A stretch of 23,191 bases of DNA from an uncultured Alphaproteobacteria bacterium (GTDB taxonomy: Bacteria > Pseudomonadota > Alphaproteobacteria > Caulobacterales > Parvularculaceae): positions 1-23,191 of the forward strand of contig CALAZI010000226.1 in assembly GCA_937895955.1 (NCBI GenBank), given 5' to 3'. A program made the position numbers and the translations under genes. This document shows, piece after piece, positions 8,615 to 16,011 of this stretch; the stretch's first letter is position 1, and each line of letters starts with the position of its first letter. The notes beneath the pieces are model-generated. The model saw only the letters and a program-made list of their open reading frames with translations, was not told the origin of the DNA and did not search any database.

Positions 8615-9529
8615 CTATTTGCCGGCGAAGGCTTTCGCCTTGCCGAGGAAGTTCATATTCGGTCCGCCGCTATTGTCGTAATAGACGACCGTCGATTGAT
8701 CGGAGATTTTATCCCAGTTGGCGGCGATGTTCTCCGGCGTTTGCTCTGAGGGCGGCAGATAAACGCCCTCCGTTTCGGCGACATAGGCGCGCGCATAACC
8801 GCCCGCCGCGCAAGACACGATTGCGCGAGACGGCGCATCGTCGCTGACGAGGAACAAACACGCGGCGGTAATCGCTTCCGGCGTCATCATTTCAAGGAAT
8901 TGCTCCGGAATGCCGATATCCTCGGTCATGCGCGTGCGCGCCGAGGGCGACAGAAGGTTGACGCGGATGTCATATTTGCCGCCCTCGAGATGCAGCGCGT
9001 TCATGAACCCGATCATGCCGGCTTTCGCCGCGCCGTAATTCGCCTGGCCGAAAATGCCGTAAAGACCGGATGGCGATGAGGTGCAGACGATTCGGCCGTA
9101 TTTCTGCTCGCGCATGATTTCCCACACGGCTTTCGTGCAAAGCGCCGTCCCGACAAGATGCACGTCGATGACGAGGCGGAAATCGTCCATCTCCATCTTC
9201 GCGAAGGTCTTATCGCGCAGGATGCCGGCATTGTTGACGAGAATGTCGACGCGCCCCCACTTTTTCATCGCGGCGTCAACCATGCCCTCGACATCCGCGT
9301 CCTTCGTCACATTGGCGCCGTTCGCGATCGCCGCGCCGCCCGCATCGACGATTTCCTTCACGACGATTTCCGCCGCCGACAAGGATGCGCCCGTGCCGTC
9401 GCGCGCGCCGCCAAGGTCGTTGACGACGATTTTCGCGCCGCGCGCGGCGAGCGCCAGCGCATGAGAGCGGCCGAGGCCGTTGCCGGCGCCCGTGACGATG
9501 GCGACTTTTCCGTCAAAACGAATGGACAA
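8615..9529 (-). CDS. SDR 3-hydroxyacyl-CoA dehydrogenase, MFE-2 (17-beta-HSD4)-like
   Basis: 304 aa. Rossmann motif TGAGNGLG (13-20), NNAG (99-102), and catalytic Ser152, Tyr165 and Lys169 in SSPSGLYGIFGQANYGAAK. This stretch closely follows the dehydrogenase domain of peroxisomal multifunctional enzyme 2, as does the opening FDGKVAIVTGAGNGLG...VVNDLGGARDGTG. MFE-2 dehydrogenases oxidise (3R)-hydroxyacyl-CoA with NAD+, including steroid side chains and branched fatty acyl-CoA. The C-terminal extension (SEQTPENIAANWDKISD) is also usual in this group. The start is TTG, with GGGAG six to seven bases upstream; no ATG fits. It sits between the OsmC-like and thiolase genes. Role as the third step of (R)-type beta-oxidation is inferred from family and context. 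Confidence 0.9.
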   Translation of the reverse strand: MSIRFDGKVAIVTGAGNGLGRSHALALAARGAKIVVNDLGGARDGTGASLSAAEIVVKEIVDAGGAAIANGANVTKDADVEGMVDAAMKKWGRVDILVNNAGILRDKTFAKMEMDDFRLVIDVHLVGTALCTKAVWEIMREQKYGRIVCTSSPSGLYGIFGQANYGAAKAGMIGFMNALHLEGGKYDIRVNLLSPSARTRMTEDIGIPEQFLEMMTPEAITAACLFLVSDDAPSRAIVSCAAGGYARAYVAETEGVYLPPSEQTPENIAANWDKISDQSTVVYYDNSGGPNMNFLGKAKAFAGK

Positions 9530-9539
9530 GAGAAACTCC

Positions 9540-9989
9540 CTACTTTGAATGAACGATAATGAGCGTTTTCACCGAATTGGCGATGAAACAATGTTCATGC
9601 GCGTCGTGATGCATCTTTTTCAATGTCGCAGCATCGACCTCGACGCCCGGCGCAAAGGTTATTCTGGGATGCAGATCAACAGACGTCACGGCGAGCTTTC
9701 CCAGCGCGTTCTTGTCCATATGACCAACGGCGCGATCTTCGTAGGCGTCGACGACAAGTTTCTTCTTCGCCGCAATCGCCAAGAACGTCAGCATGTGACA
9801 GCTTGAAAGCGCGGCGACGAACGCCTCTTCCGGATCGACGCGGTCCTTGTCGCCCTTATAGGCGAGCGCGGCGGAGCCGGGCACGGTCACGCCGGCGTCG
9901 AACTTCCACTCGTGCCCGCGATTGTAGTGATCATAGGCGAAACTCTCCGTTTCGCGCTTCCAGCTGATCTCCGCCACATGTTCCGACAT
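9540..9989 (-). CDS. OsmC/Ohr-family peroxiredoxin-like protein
   Basis: 149 aa. The ATG (MSEHVAEISWK) is preceded by GGAG at good spacing; the frame is open upstream into the TPR gene, but that extension is spurious. Family marks: VDPEEAFVAALSSCHMLTFL with Cys64, and HHDAHEHCFIANSV with Cys134, the redox pair of OsmC/Ohr proteins that reduce organic hydroperoxides. The N-terminal FAYDHYNRGHEWKFDAG is typical of a widespread OsmC-like subgroup. Lying within a beta-oxidation operon with two flavin dehydrogenases, it plausibly removes lipid hydroperoxides. It follows the TPR gene after 13 bases and precedes the SDR gene after 10. Confidence 0.88.
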   Translation of the reverse strand: MSEHVAEISWKRETESFAYDHYNRGHEWKFDAGVTVPGSAALAYKGDKDRVDPEEAFVAALSSCHMLTFLAIAAKKKLVVDAYEDRAVGHMDKNALGKLAVTSVDLHPRITFAPGVEVDAATLKKMHHDAHEHCFIANSVKTLIIVHSK

Positions 9990-10002
9990 AGTCTGTCTCC
10001 GC

Positions 10003-10542
10003 CTATTCGTAGGCCCAATGATATTCGTCGACCTTGCGCCGCGCCGCCGACCATTCCGGCTTGATCTCAGCCGCTTTCCTGAAGTCGGCGGCGGCGTCAC
10101 GAAGCCTGTTCTGTTGTTCCTTCGAAACGCCGCGCCAATAATAAGATTCTCCGAGGCGATCGGCGCCCATTTCAATCGCAGAGGTGAAATCAGCCTCAGC
10201 GTCTTCATACCGGCCGAGGTGCGACAGGACGATGCCGCGAAAATAATAGGCGTCGCCGTCGTCCGGCGCCGCATCGACAACGGCGTCGCAGGCGTCAAGC
10301 GCGTTAACAAGATCCTCGCCTGATGCCGCGCCCTCGCTGCAAGCGACGAAATCGGACTTTTCGATTTCGATCTCCCCGGTGATTGAGAATTCCTGTTCGG
10401 ACGAGCGTCGGGACTTCTGCTTCTTCGGAATCTTATCGCTGAATGTCGGCCGTTCGGGAACGTCGAGGGTCTGGAACGCCGCCGCAGTCGACACGCCGAT
10501 CATGACGACCGCGCACCCTGCGAATACCGCGCCCCTCAACAT
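10003..10542 (-). CDS. Exported TPR-repeat protein
   Basis: 179 aa. Signal peptide (MLRGAVFAGCAVVMIGVSTA, cleavage near AAAF), then a basic, poorly conserved linker (about residues 35-55), a Cys-containing stretch with FVACSEGAASGEDLVNALDACD, and about two tetratricopeptide repeats (DAYYFRGIVLSHLGRYEDAE and ESYYWRGVSKEQQNRLRDAA), ending RKVDEYHWAYE. The two cysteines at either end of the SEGAASGEDLVNALDA stretch resemble TPR/Sel1-like periplasmic proteins with a stabilising disulfide. Probable role is protein-protein contact in the periplasm; nothing in the sequence indicates a partner. It is placed between maoC and the OsmC-like gene with short spacers, so it is likely co-transcribed, though its link to acyl-CoA metabolism is unexplained. 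Confidence 0.82.
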   Translation of the reverse strand: MLRGAVFAGCAVVMIGVSTAAAFQTLDVPERPTFSDKIPKKQKSRRSSEQEFSITGEIEIEKSDFVACSEGAASGEDLVNALDACDAVVDAAPDDGDAYYFRGIVLSHLGRYEDAEADFTSAIEMGADRLGESYYWRGVSKEQQNRLRDAAADFRKAAEIKPEWSAARRKVDEYHWAYE

Positions 10543-10571
10543 GAACCTTCGCTTTGCATATCAAATAGCCG

Positions 10572-11027
10572 TCAGACGAACTGCATCGACAGCCATTCGG
10601 CCATCAGCGCCGGCTTTTCCTCGCCTTCGATCTCTACTTTCACGGCGTATTTGAATTGCCACTGTCCGGGCGTCTTCTGATCCGCGCTCATCAGGGTGAA
10701 GTGGCCGCGAATGCGCTTGCCTGATTTCACCGGCGCCATGAAACGCACTTTGTCAAAGCCGTAATTGACGCCCATCTTGACGCCTTCAAGCACCAGCAAG
10801 GAGTTCTTGGCGAGATGCGACAACATCGAGAGCGTCAAAAAACCGTGCGCGACCGTGCCGCCGAACGGCGTTTTCGCCGCCGCTTTCGGATCGACATGGA
10901 TGAACTGATGGTCCTCCGTGACATCGGCGAAAATGTTGATCCTGTTCTGGTCGATTACCGACCAGTCGGAAACGCCCGTCTGTTTGCCGATCCAGTCCTT
11001 CACGTCTTCCGGTCTTACGCTTTTCAT
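10572..11027 (-). CDS. MaoC-family (R)-specific enoyl-CoA hydratase
   Basis: 151 aa, single hot-dog domain. The ATG at MKSVRPEDVKDW is preceded by TAAGGAG and is preferred to an upstream in-frame Met that overlaps the previous gene. The hydratase-2 motif appears as FADVTEDHQFIHVDPKAA, with the catalytic Asp39 and His44 in D-x4-H spacing, followed by FGGTVAHGFLTLSMLSHL, the second conserved segment. These enzymes add water to trans-2-enoyl-CoA to give (3R)-hydroxyacyl-CoA, which fits the MFE-2-like dehydrogenase in the same operon. It follows the 379-aa dehydrogenase subunit after 10 bases. Shape and length are close to NodN-like MaoC proteins. Confidence 0.9.
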   Translation of the reverse strand: MKSVRPEDVKDWIGKQTGVSDWSVIDQNRINIFADVTEDHQFIHVDPKAAAKTPFGGTVAHGFLTLSMLSHLAKNSLLVLEGVKMGVNYGFDKVRFMAPVKSGKRIRGHFTLMSADQKTPGQWQFKYAVKVEIEGEEKPALMAEWLSMQFV

Positions 11028-11037
11028 CGAATTCTCC

Positions 11038-12177
11038 TTAATAGCCGCGCATGCGCGCAATGCGTTCAGCGTGATAGGCGCTGTCGCCGAACATTTCCTG
11101 CGCCACGCGAATGCGTTTCATGTAAAGGCCGATATCATATTCGTCGGTCATGCCGATGCCGCCATGCATCTGCACCGCTTCCTGGCTGGCGAGCTTGGCG
11201 ACTTCGCCCGCCTTCGCCTTGGCGAGCGAGGCGGTGACGCCCGCCATGCCGAAGGCGTTGTCGAGATCCTGAAGCGCTTTCAGCGTCACGGATTTGACGA
11301 GCTCGATTTCGCAATAAAGATGCGCCGCGCGATGCTGCAGCGCCTGGAAAGATCCGATAACCTTGCCGAATTGCGTGCGCTCCTTGAGATACGTCGTCGT
11401 CATCTCGAACGCCTGCTGCGCGGATCCGGACAATTCTGCGGCGAGCCCGGCGCGACCCGCCGAAAGAACCCCTTCAAGCGCCGCGTGGCCGTCATCAAGC
11501 TCGCCGATAACGTCTTCGCCGGTGACGGCGACATTCTCGAAATTGACGCGCGCAGCGTTGCGGCTGTCGACCATGATCGTGCGCTCGCGCTCGACGCCCT
11601 TTGCTTTCGCATCGACAAGGAAGAGTGAGATGCCGGCTTCTTCGCCCGGCGATCCGGCGGTGCGCGCCGCGACGATCAGCTTGTCGGCGACATGGCCGTC
11701 GGCGACAAATGTTTTTGAGCCCGAAAGCTTAAAACCATTGCCGGATTTTTCCGCCTTCATCGCCGTGTTCGCGGGACCATGCTTTCGCCCCTCATCAACG
11801 GCGAGCGCCATGACGATGCCGGCGGCGGCGATCTTCGGCAGATATTCCTGTTTCGCCGCATCATTCGCGAATTTGTTGAGCGCCGTCGCGGCGAGGATCG
11901 ACGTTGACAAAAAAGGCGAGGCCGTCAGCGTACGGCCCATTTCCTCGGCGAGAACGCCGGCGCCGACAAACCCGAAACCGGAACCGCCATGTTCCTCATC
12001 AATAAGGATGCCGGACCAACCCATCTCCGCCATTTCTTTCCAGAGCGCGCGGGAAAAACCCTCCTCCGACCGTTCGTCGCGGAGCTTCCTCAAGGCTGAT
12101 GCGGGCGCTTTTTCATCCAGGAACCCGCGCGCTGAATCGCGCAGCATTTCCTGTTCTTCATTAAGGATGAGGGGCAT
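11038..12177 (-). CDS. Acyl-CoA dehydrogenase-like subunit (probable partner of the 401-aa dehydrogenase)
   Basis: 379 aa from ATG at MPLILNEEQEML; the open frame continues 21 codons upstream without support. It keeps RTQFGKVIGSFQALQH and QMHGGIGMTDEYDIGLYMKR, parts of the FAD and subunit interface, but the C-terminus after it reads AQEMFGDSAYHAERIA instead of the usual (E)GT-x-E-I-Q tail. The flavin-loop motif (TEPxAGSD) is altered to VDEGRKHGPANT. In mycobacterial steroid-degrading systems such incomplete subunits pair with a complementary one to build alpha2-beta2 dehydrogenases (ChsE1-ChsE2 type). Its neighbour at 12920-14125 has the opposite set of motifs. Likely function: 2,3-dehydrogenation of an acyl-CoA as part of that heteromer. 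Confidence 0.88.
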   Translation of the reverse strand: MPLILNEEQEMLRDSARGFLDEKAPASALRKLRDERSEEGFSRALWKEMAEMGWSGILIDEEHGGSGFGFVGAGVLAEEMGRTLTASPFLSTSILAATALNKFANDAAKQEYLPKIAAAGIVMALAVDEGRKHGPANTAMKAEKSGNGFKLSGSKTFVADGHVADKLIVAARTAGSPGEEAGISLFLVDAKAKGVERERTIMVDSRNAARVNFENVAVTGEDVIGELDDGHAALEGVLSAGRAGLAAELSGSAQQAFEMTTTYLKERTQFGKVIGSFQALQHRAAHLYCEIELVKSVTLKALQDLDNAFGMAGVTASLAKAKAGEVAKLASQEAVQMHGGIGMTDEYDIGLYMKRIRVAQEMFGDSAYHAERIARMRGY

Positions 12178-12236
12178 GAAAAGCGGCCTTTCTTTGCGAA
12201 TAGTAGAACAAGATGATTTCAGTTGAACAGTCGCCG

Positions 12237-12872
12237 TCAAGCGCCGCGCCTCGCCGCCGCCGGCTTGACAGCCTCAATGCGTTTGAATTCCGGCGCGTCA
12301 AAAAGGCCGGGGTCTTTCAAATACGCACGGAACATATCCGTCGCATCCTCTCCCCAAAACAACCGGCCATCCAGAAAAAGCGTCGGCACGCCGAAAACGC
12401 CGCGTTCGATAGCGTGCGCGGTCGACTGTTTCAGCTTTTCTTTCACCGCGGGATCGCCGGTTCTCGTCTCAAGATCGTCAACGCCAAGCTTTTCGCCAAG
12501 CGCTGCGAGACTGTCGGCGGATTGACCGTCATTGCCCTGACCCCAGACATGACGATAGATGATCTCCACCACCTCAAAACCCGCACCTAAAGACAAGGTG
12601 AGGCGCAAAAGCGCAAGCGGATTGAACGGATGCCTGGGCGGCATAAGAAACGGCACGGATCGCGACTTCGCCAGCCAGTGAGCCAGGTAGTATGTATGCC
12701 GCGCTTTTGAAGGGATCTCCGCCGGACCTTTATGACCCCAATGATCAAGCAACGCCGCGAACAGGATCGGTCGCGGGCGGATGATTTTTTTCATCTCACT
12801 GTCAAAGCGCGCCAACTGAAGATATGGAAACGGCGATACGTAATCGAAATACCAATCGACCGTTCGGCTCAT
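12237..12872 (-). CDS. 2-hydroxychromene-2-carboxylate isomerase / kappa-class GST-like (DsbA fold)
   Basis: 211 aa from ATG at MSRTVDWYFD, with GGGAGG and AAAGGA upstream; the longer open frame overlaps the ACAD gene and is rejected. The thioredoxin-like/DsbA fold with a serine rather than CxxC at the active position: YFDYVSPFPYLQL (Ser13) is the signature of HCCA isomerases and kappa GSTs. Other marks are SKARHTYYLAHWLA, HPFNPLALLRL, and GVFGVPTLFLDGRLFWGED. Relatives use glutathione; HCCA isomerase acts in naphthalene degradation, but such proteins also occur in other acyl-CoA and steroid clusters with unknown roles. Here it lies between the two dehydrogenase subunits. No ring-cleavage genes are present, so a naphthalene role is not supported. 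Confidence 0.87.
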   Translation of the reverse strand: MSRTVDWYFDYVSPFPYLQLARFDSEMKKIIRPRPILFAALLDHWGHKGPAEIPSKARHTYYLAHWLAKSRSVPFLMPPRHPFNPLALLRLTLSLGAGFEVVEIIYRHVWGQGNDGQSADSLAALGEKLGVDDLETRTGDPAVKEKLKQSTAHAIERGVFGVPTLFLDGRLFWGEDATDMFRAYLKDPGLFDAPEFKRIEAVKPAAARRGA

Positions 12873-12919
12873 TTCCTTTTCCTCCCGCCAGACCGCAACC
12901 AGGCGCGCTCGCCGTCCGC

Positions 12920-14125
12920 CTAGGCGTCCGGCAGTTCGAGAATGCGTTTTGAAATGATGTTGAGCTGCACTTCCGACGTGCCGCCTTCGATCGAATTGGC
13001 TTTGGTGCGGAGCCAGCCCTTGGCGAGCTTGCCGTCGTCCGACCGCTCGCCTTCCCATTCAAGGCCGTCAGAGCCGGAGGCGTCCATGAAAAGCTCGAAG
13101 CGGCGCTTGTTGAACTCCGTGCCGTAATATTTGAGCATCGACGACTTCGCGCCCATCCCCTGCCCGGCTTTCGCTTCGTCCTTCAACCGCTCCATCGTCA
13201 GGAGAAACGCCCAGCCGTCGACTTCGGCCTGCGCGACTTTCGCGCGCAGCATCGGATCGTTGAGGCGGCCTTTCTCATCGACGCCGACATAATGCGCCGC
13301 CATCTCGCCAATGCCGCGGCCGCCCGTCAAACCGCCGCCGCCCGCGCCGATCATCTCGCGCTCATGCGTCAGGAGATATTTGGCGACGTCCCACCCGCGA
13401 TTAATCGTTCCGACAATCGCATTCACGCCGGCGCCGTGCTCCTTCGGCACGACGACATCATCGAAGAACGTCTCGCAGAAGGGCGACTTGCCGGAGATCA
13501 GCTTGATCGGTTTCGTCGAAACGCCCTTCGACGCCATGTCGATCAGAATGAAGGAAATGCCGTCATGTTTTGCGGCTTTCGAATCGGTTCGAACGAGAAC
13601 GAAAATCCAGTCGGATTCGTCGGCATAGGACGTCCAGATTTTCTGTCCGTTGACGAGCCAATGATCGCCCTTGTCCTCGCATCTGCACTGAAGCGAGGCG
13701 AGATCGGATCCGGCGTTCGGTTCGGAATAACCCTGGCACCAGCGGATTTCGCCGCACGCGATCGGCGGCAAGAACATCGCTTTTTGCTCATGCGTTCCAT
13801 ATTTCAGGAGCGCCGGGCCGAGCATCCAGATGCCGAAGCTTTCCAGCGGCGAGCGCATTTTCATCTTGCGCATTTCGTCTTTAAGGATTTTGACTTCCTC
13901 TTTCGAGAGGCCGCCGCCGCCATATTCCTTCGGCCATGCGGGAACAGTCCAGCCTTTCCCGGCCATGCGCTCGAGCCAGATTTTCTGCGCCTCGGATTTG
14001 AATTTCCAGTTGCGCCCGCCCCAGCAGATGTTCTCTTCGCCGCCGGCGCCGTCGCGCATTTCCTTCGGGCAATTGGCGTCGAGCCATTCCCGCGTTTCCT
14101 TCCGGAAGGCTTCAAGATCGCTCAT
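12920..14125 (-). CDS. Acyl-CoA dehydrogenase (probable catalytic subunit of a heteromer)
   Basis: 401 aa; AAGGAG seven bases before the ATG. The ACAD fold shows CQGYSEPNAGSDLASLQCR (flavin loop), WLVNGQKIWTSYADESDW, and the C-terminal IEGGTSEVQLNIISKRILELP, which carries the usual GT-x-E motif near the active site. In contrast, the mid-protein arginine/FAD loop (RTQFGxxIGxFQ) is not recognisable, being replaced by LTHEREMIGAGGGGLTGG. Those missing parts are present in the 379-aa subunit encoded downstream, so the two probably complement each other. The reaction is alpha,beta-dehydrogenation of an acyl-CoA with electron transfer to ETF. Separated from the synthetase by an 89-bp gap and from the isomerase-like gene by 47 bases. 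Confidence 0.92.
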   Translation of the reverse strand: MSDLEAFRKETREWLDANCPKEMRDGAGGEENICWGGRNWKFKSEAQKIWLERMAGKGWTVPAWPKEYGGGGLSKEEVKILKDEMRKMKMRSPLESFGIWMLGPALLKYGTHEQKAMFLPPIACGEIRWCQGYSEPNAGSDLASLQCRCEDKGDHWLVNGQKIWTSYADESDWIFVLVRTDSKAAKHDGISFILIDMASKGVSTKPIKLISGKSPFCETFFDDVVVPKEHGAGVNAIVGTINRGWDVAKYLLTHEREMIGAGGGGLTGGRGIGEMAAHYVGVDEKGRLNDPMLRAKVAQAEVDGWAFLLTMERLKDEAKAGQGMGAKSSMLKYYGTEFNKRRFELFMDASGSDGLEWEGERSDDGKLAKGWLRTKANSIEGGTSEVQLNIISKRILELPDA

Positions 14126-14187
14126 CGAACGCTCCTTACCAGTTCCTGACCTCTGTTCGCCGGGATCAAACGCCGGCGCGCGCCGCA

Positions 14188-14204
14188 GCGCAACATTCTT
14201 GCGC
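14188..14204. other. Intercistronic hairpin between synthetase and dehydrogenase genes
   Basis: Perfect 6-bp stem GCGCAA/TTGCGC with a 5-base loop, ten bases beyond the synthetase stop. No T-run follows, so termination is unlikely; it may be an mRNA processing or stability element within the operon. Confidence 0.3.
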
Positions 14205-14214
14205 AGTCAGCGGC

Positions 14215-15921
14215 TTACGCGCTCCAGGCCGGCGGATGTTGAAGCGCGATGCGACGGATCGTCTGCTTGTCGAATTTCTCGGTGCCGAGTTTGAGCAGCG
14301 GCCCGGGCGAGAGCCAGATCCTTTCCGGCAGTTTGAACCCCGCCAGTTCGCCGCTCATGAAATCCCGCAGCTCTTTCGGATCAAGGCTTGCGCCCTCCTT
14401 CGGATAGAAGACGAGGCCGACACGCTCGCCAAGCGTCTCATCGGGAACGGAAAAGACGATCGCCTGGGCGACGGCCGGGTGCTGATAGGCGCGCGCTTCG
14501 ACCTCGAGGCAGGAAATGTTTTCGCCGCCGCGGATGATGAGATCCTTGATGCGGTCGACAATATAGAGAAAGCCTTCCTCGTCGAGACGGCCGACATCGC
14601 CCGTTCGAAACCAGCCATCGGGCGTAATCGCCCGTGCCGTATCCTCCGGCAGGTTGAGATAGCCGCGAAAGTTCGCCGCACTGCGAATCCAGACCTCGCC
14701 GACTTCGCCGGCTGCGCAATCGCCCTGCCGGCCGACGATTTTGATATCGGTGACAGGCGGCAGAGCGCGCCCGGTTGAATCGGGGCGCTTCTGGTAATCG
14801 GCAAGCGAGATGACGCAGCCGGCCGCATTCGTTTCCGTAAGGCCGTAGCCAGAAGATGGGTTCGCGTTTGAAAATTTTTGTTTGAGCTTCTTCACCTGTT
14901 CGGGCGGGCGCTTGGCGCCGCCGGAGCCGATATCGACGAGGGTCGGCATCGGCGTTGAGCCCGCCGCGTCGATCAGCTCGTAAGACTGGCTCGGAACGCC
15001 GACGAAATTCGTCAGGCGGTATTTGTTGATCAGATCGACCGCAAGTTCTGCGTCCCAGCGATACATGACCGCCATGCGCCGGCCGGCGATCCAGGACAAC
15101 ATGAAGATTGCGTGCGATCCTGTCACATGGAAGAGCGGGATGCCGAGCAGAATGCCCGGATCGTCGCCGAACAGCGACACGCCGCCGCGCGCATCCTTAA
15201 TCGCCATGGCTACGAATGACCAGGAAAACAGCGTCGACAGCGCGCCGCGATGGGTGAGAATGACGCCTTTCGGATTTCCCGTGGACCCCGACGTGTAATA
15301 GATGGCGAAATCGTCATCAGGTTTGATATCGACCGTCGGCGTCGCATCGGAAGGCGATTTGCCCAAAAGGTCGGCGTAACGATAATCGGCGGCGCCCCGC
15401 TCCGTCCTGACGGCGATCAGGGTCAGGCCGAGATCGTCCTTGAACGGACTGATATAATCGAGGCGCTTGTCGTCGACGAAAGCGATTCGCGCATCGCTGT
15501 CTTTGAGCGCGTAGCGCAGCTCTGCGCCTTTCCACCAGGCGTTCAGCGGCACCGCGACGGCGCCGAGCGAAATGATCGCCATATAGGCGGCGCACCATTC
15601 GGGATAATTGCGCATCGCGATGGCGACCCTGTCGCCCTGTTTTACGCCGAGCCCCTCTGAAAGCGCGTTCGCCAAGCGGCATGATTCGGACCAGAGCTTC
15701 GCGTGCGTCCAGGTCTCGTCTTCGTAATAGAGAAATTCCTTCTCGCCATAGGTCGCGCCCTGCAGGAAAAGGCCGACCAGGCTTGGCGGCGCATTCTCGA
15801 AGACCCTGTATGCATTGCCGCGGATTGTCGCTTCGCCGATCTTGAACAGGGGATTTTCGACGAGGAGCTTGTAGGCGCTCGCGGCGATCTGCTCGGTCGT
15901 CGGATACGCGGCTTGCGACAT
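14215..15921 (-). CDS. AMP-binding acyl-CoA synthetase (ATP-dependent ligase)
   Basis: 568 aa from ATG at MSQAAYPTTEQ, preceded by AAAGGGAG at slightly long spacing; the 17 extra upstream codons look spurious. Adenylate-forming motifs in order: YYTSGSTGNPKGV (209-220), SGYGLTETNAAG, GWFRTGDVGRLDEEGFLYIVDRIKDLIIRGGENI, and the catalytic Lys549 near the end (GTEKFDK). It activates a carboxylic acid to acyl-CoA via an acyl-adenylate. It is the first gene of the operon and so probably defines the substrate. The sequence resembles the broad FadD/class-I synthetase group; neither chain length nor ring structure can be inferred. Its promoter should lie in 15922-16011. Confidence 0.93.
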   Translation of the reverse strand: MSQAAYPTTEQIAASAYKLLVENPLFKIGEATIRGNAYRVFENAPPSLVGLFLQGATYGEKEFLYYEDETWTHAKLWSESCRLANALSEGLGVKQGDRVAIAMRNYPEWCAAYMAIISLGAVAVPLNAWWKGAELRYALKDSDARIAFVDDKRLDYISPFKDDLGLTLIAVRTERGAADYRYADLLGKSPSDATPTVDIKPDDDFAIYYTSGSTGNPKGVILTHRGALSTLFSWSFVAMAIKDARGGVSLFGDDPGILLGIPLFHVTGSHAIFMLSWIAGRRMAVMYRWDAELAVDLINKYRLTNFVGVPSQSYELIDAAGSTPMPTLVDIGSGGAKRPPEQVKKLKQKFSNANPSSGYGLTETNAAGCVISLADYQKRPDSTGRALPPVTDIKIVGRQGDCAAGEVGEVWIRSAANFRGYLNLPEDTARAITPDGWFRTGDVGRLDEEGFLYIVDRIKDLIIRGGENISCLEVEARAYQHPAVAQAIVFSVPDETLGERVGLVFYPKEGASLDPKELRDFMSGELAGFKLPERIWLSPGPLLKLGTEKFDKQTIRRIALQHPPAWSA

Positions 15922-15976
15922 GCGTGAGGGTTCTCCCTTTGAACGGCCCTGACGTCTTGTAGCCGACCGCACCGGC

Positions 15977-15994
15977 CGCTGAAACCGGTCAGCG
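15977..15994. promoter_or_regulatory. Inverted repeat in the promoter region of the beta-oxidation operon
   Basis: CGCTGA-AACCGG-TCAGCG, a perfect 6-bp inverted repeat about 55 bases upstream of the synthetase start and 18 bases past the flippase stop. It is possibly an operator for a TetR- or FadR-like regulator, or part of a weak flippase terminator; no T-tract follows. Confidence 0.3.
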
Positions 15995-16011
15995 CAGCGG
16001 GCGCGCCGTCG

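Noticed and set aside
9990..10310. N-terminal extension of the OsmC-like protein
   Set aside because: It overlaps the TPR gene and is basic and low-complexity; GGAG at 9989 decides the start.
12237..12872. Naphthalene-type aromatic degradation role from the HCCA isomerase-like gene
   Set aside because: No ring-hydroxylating or ring-cleaving genes accompany it; the context is acyl-CoA oxidation.
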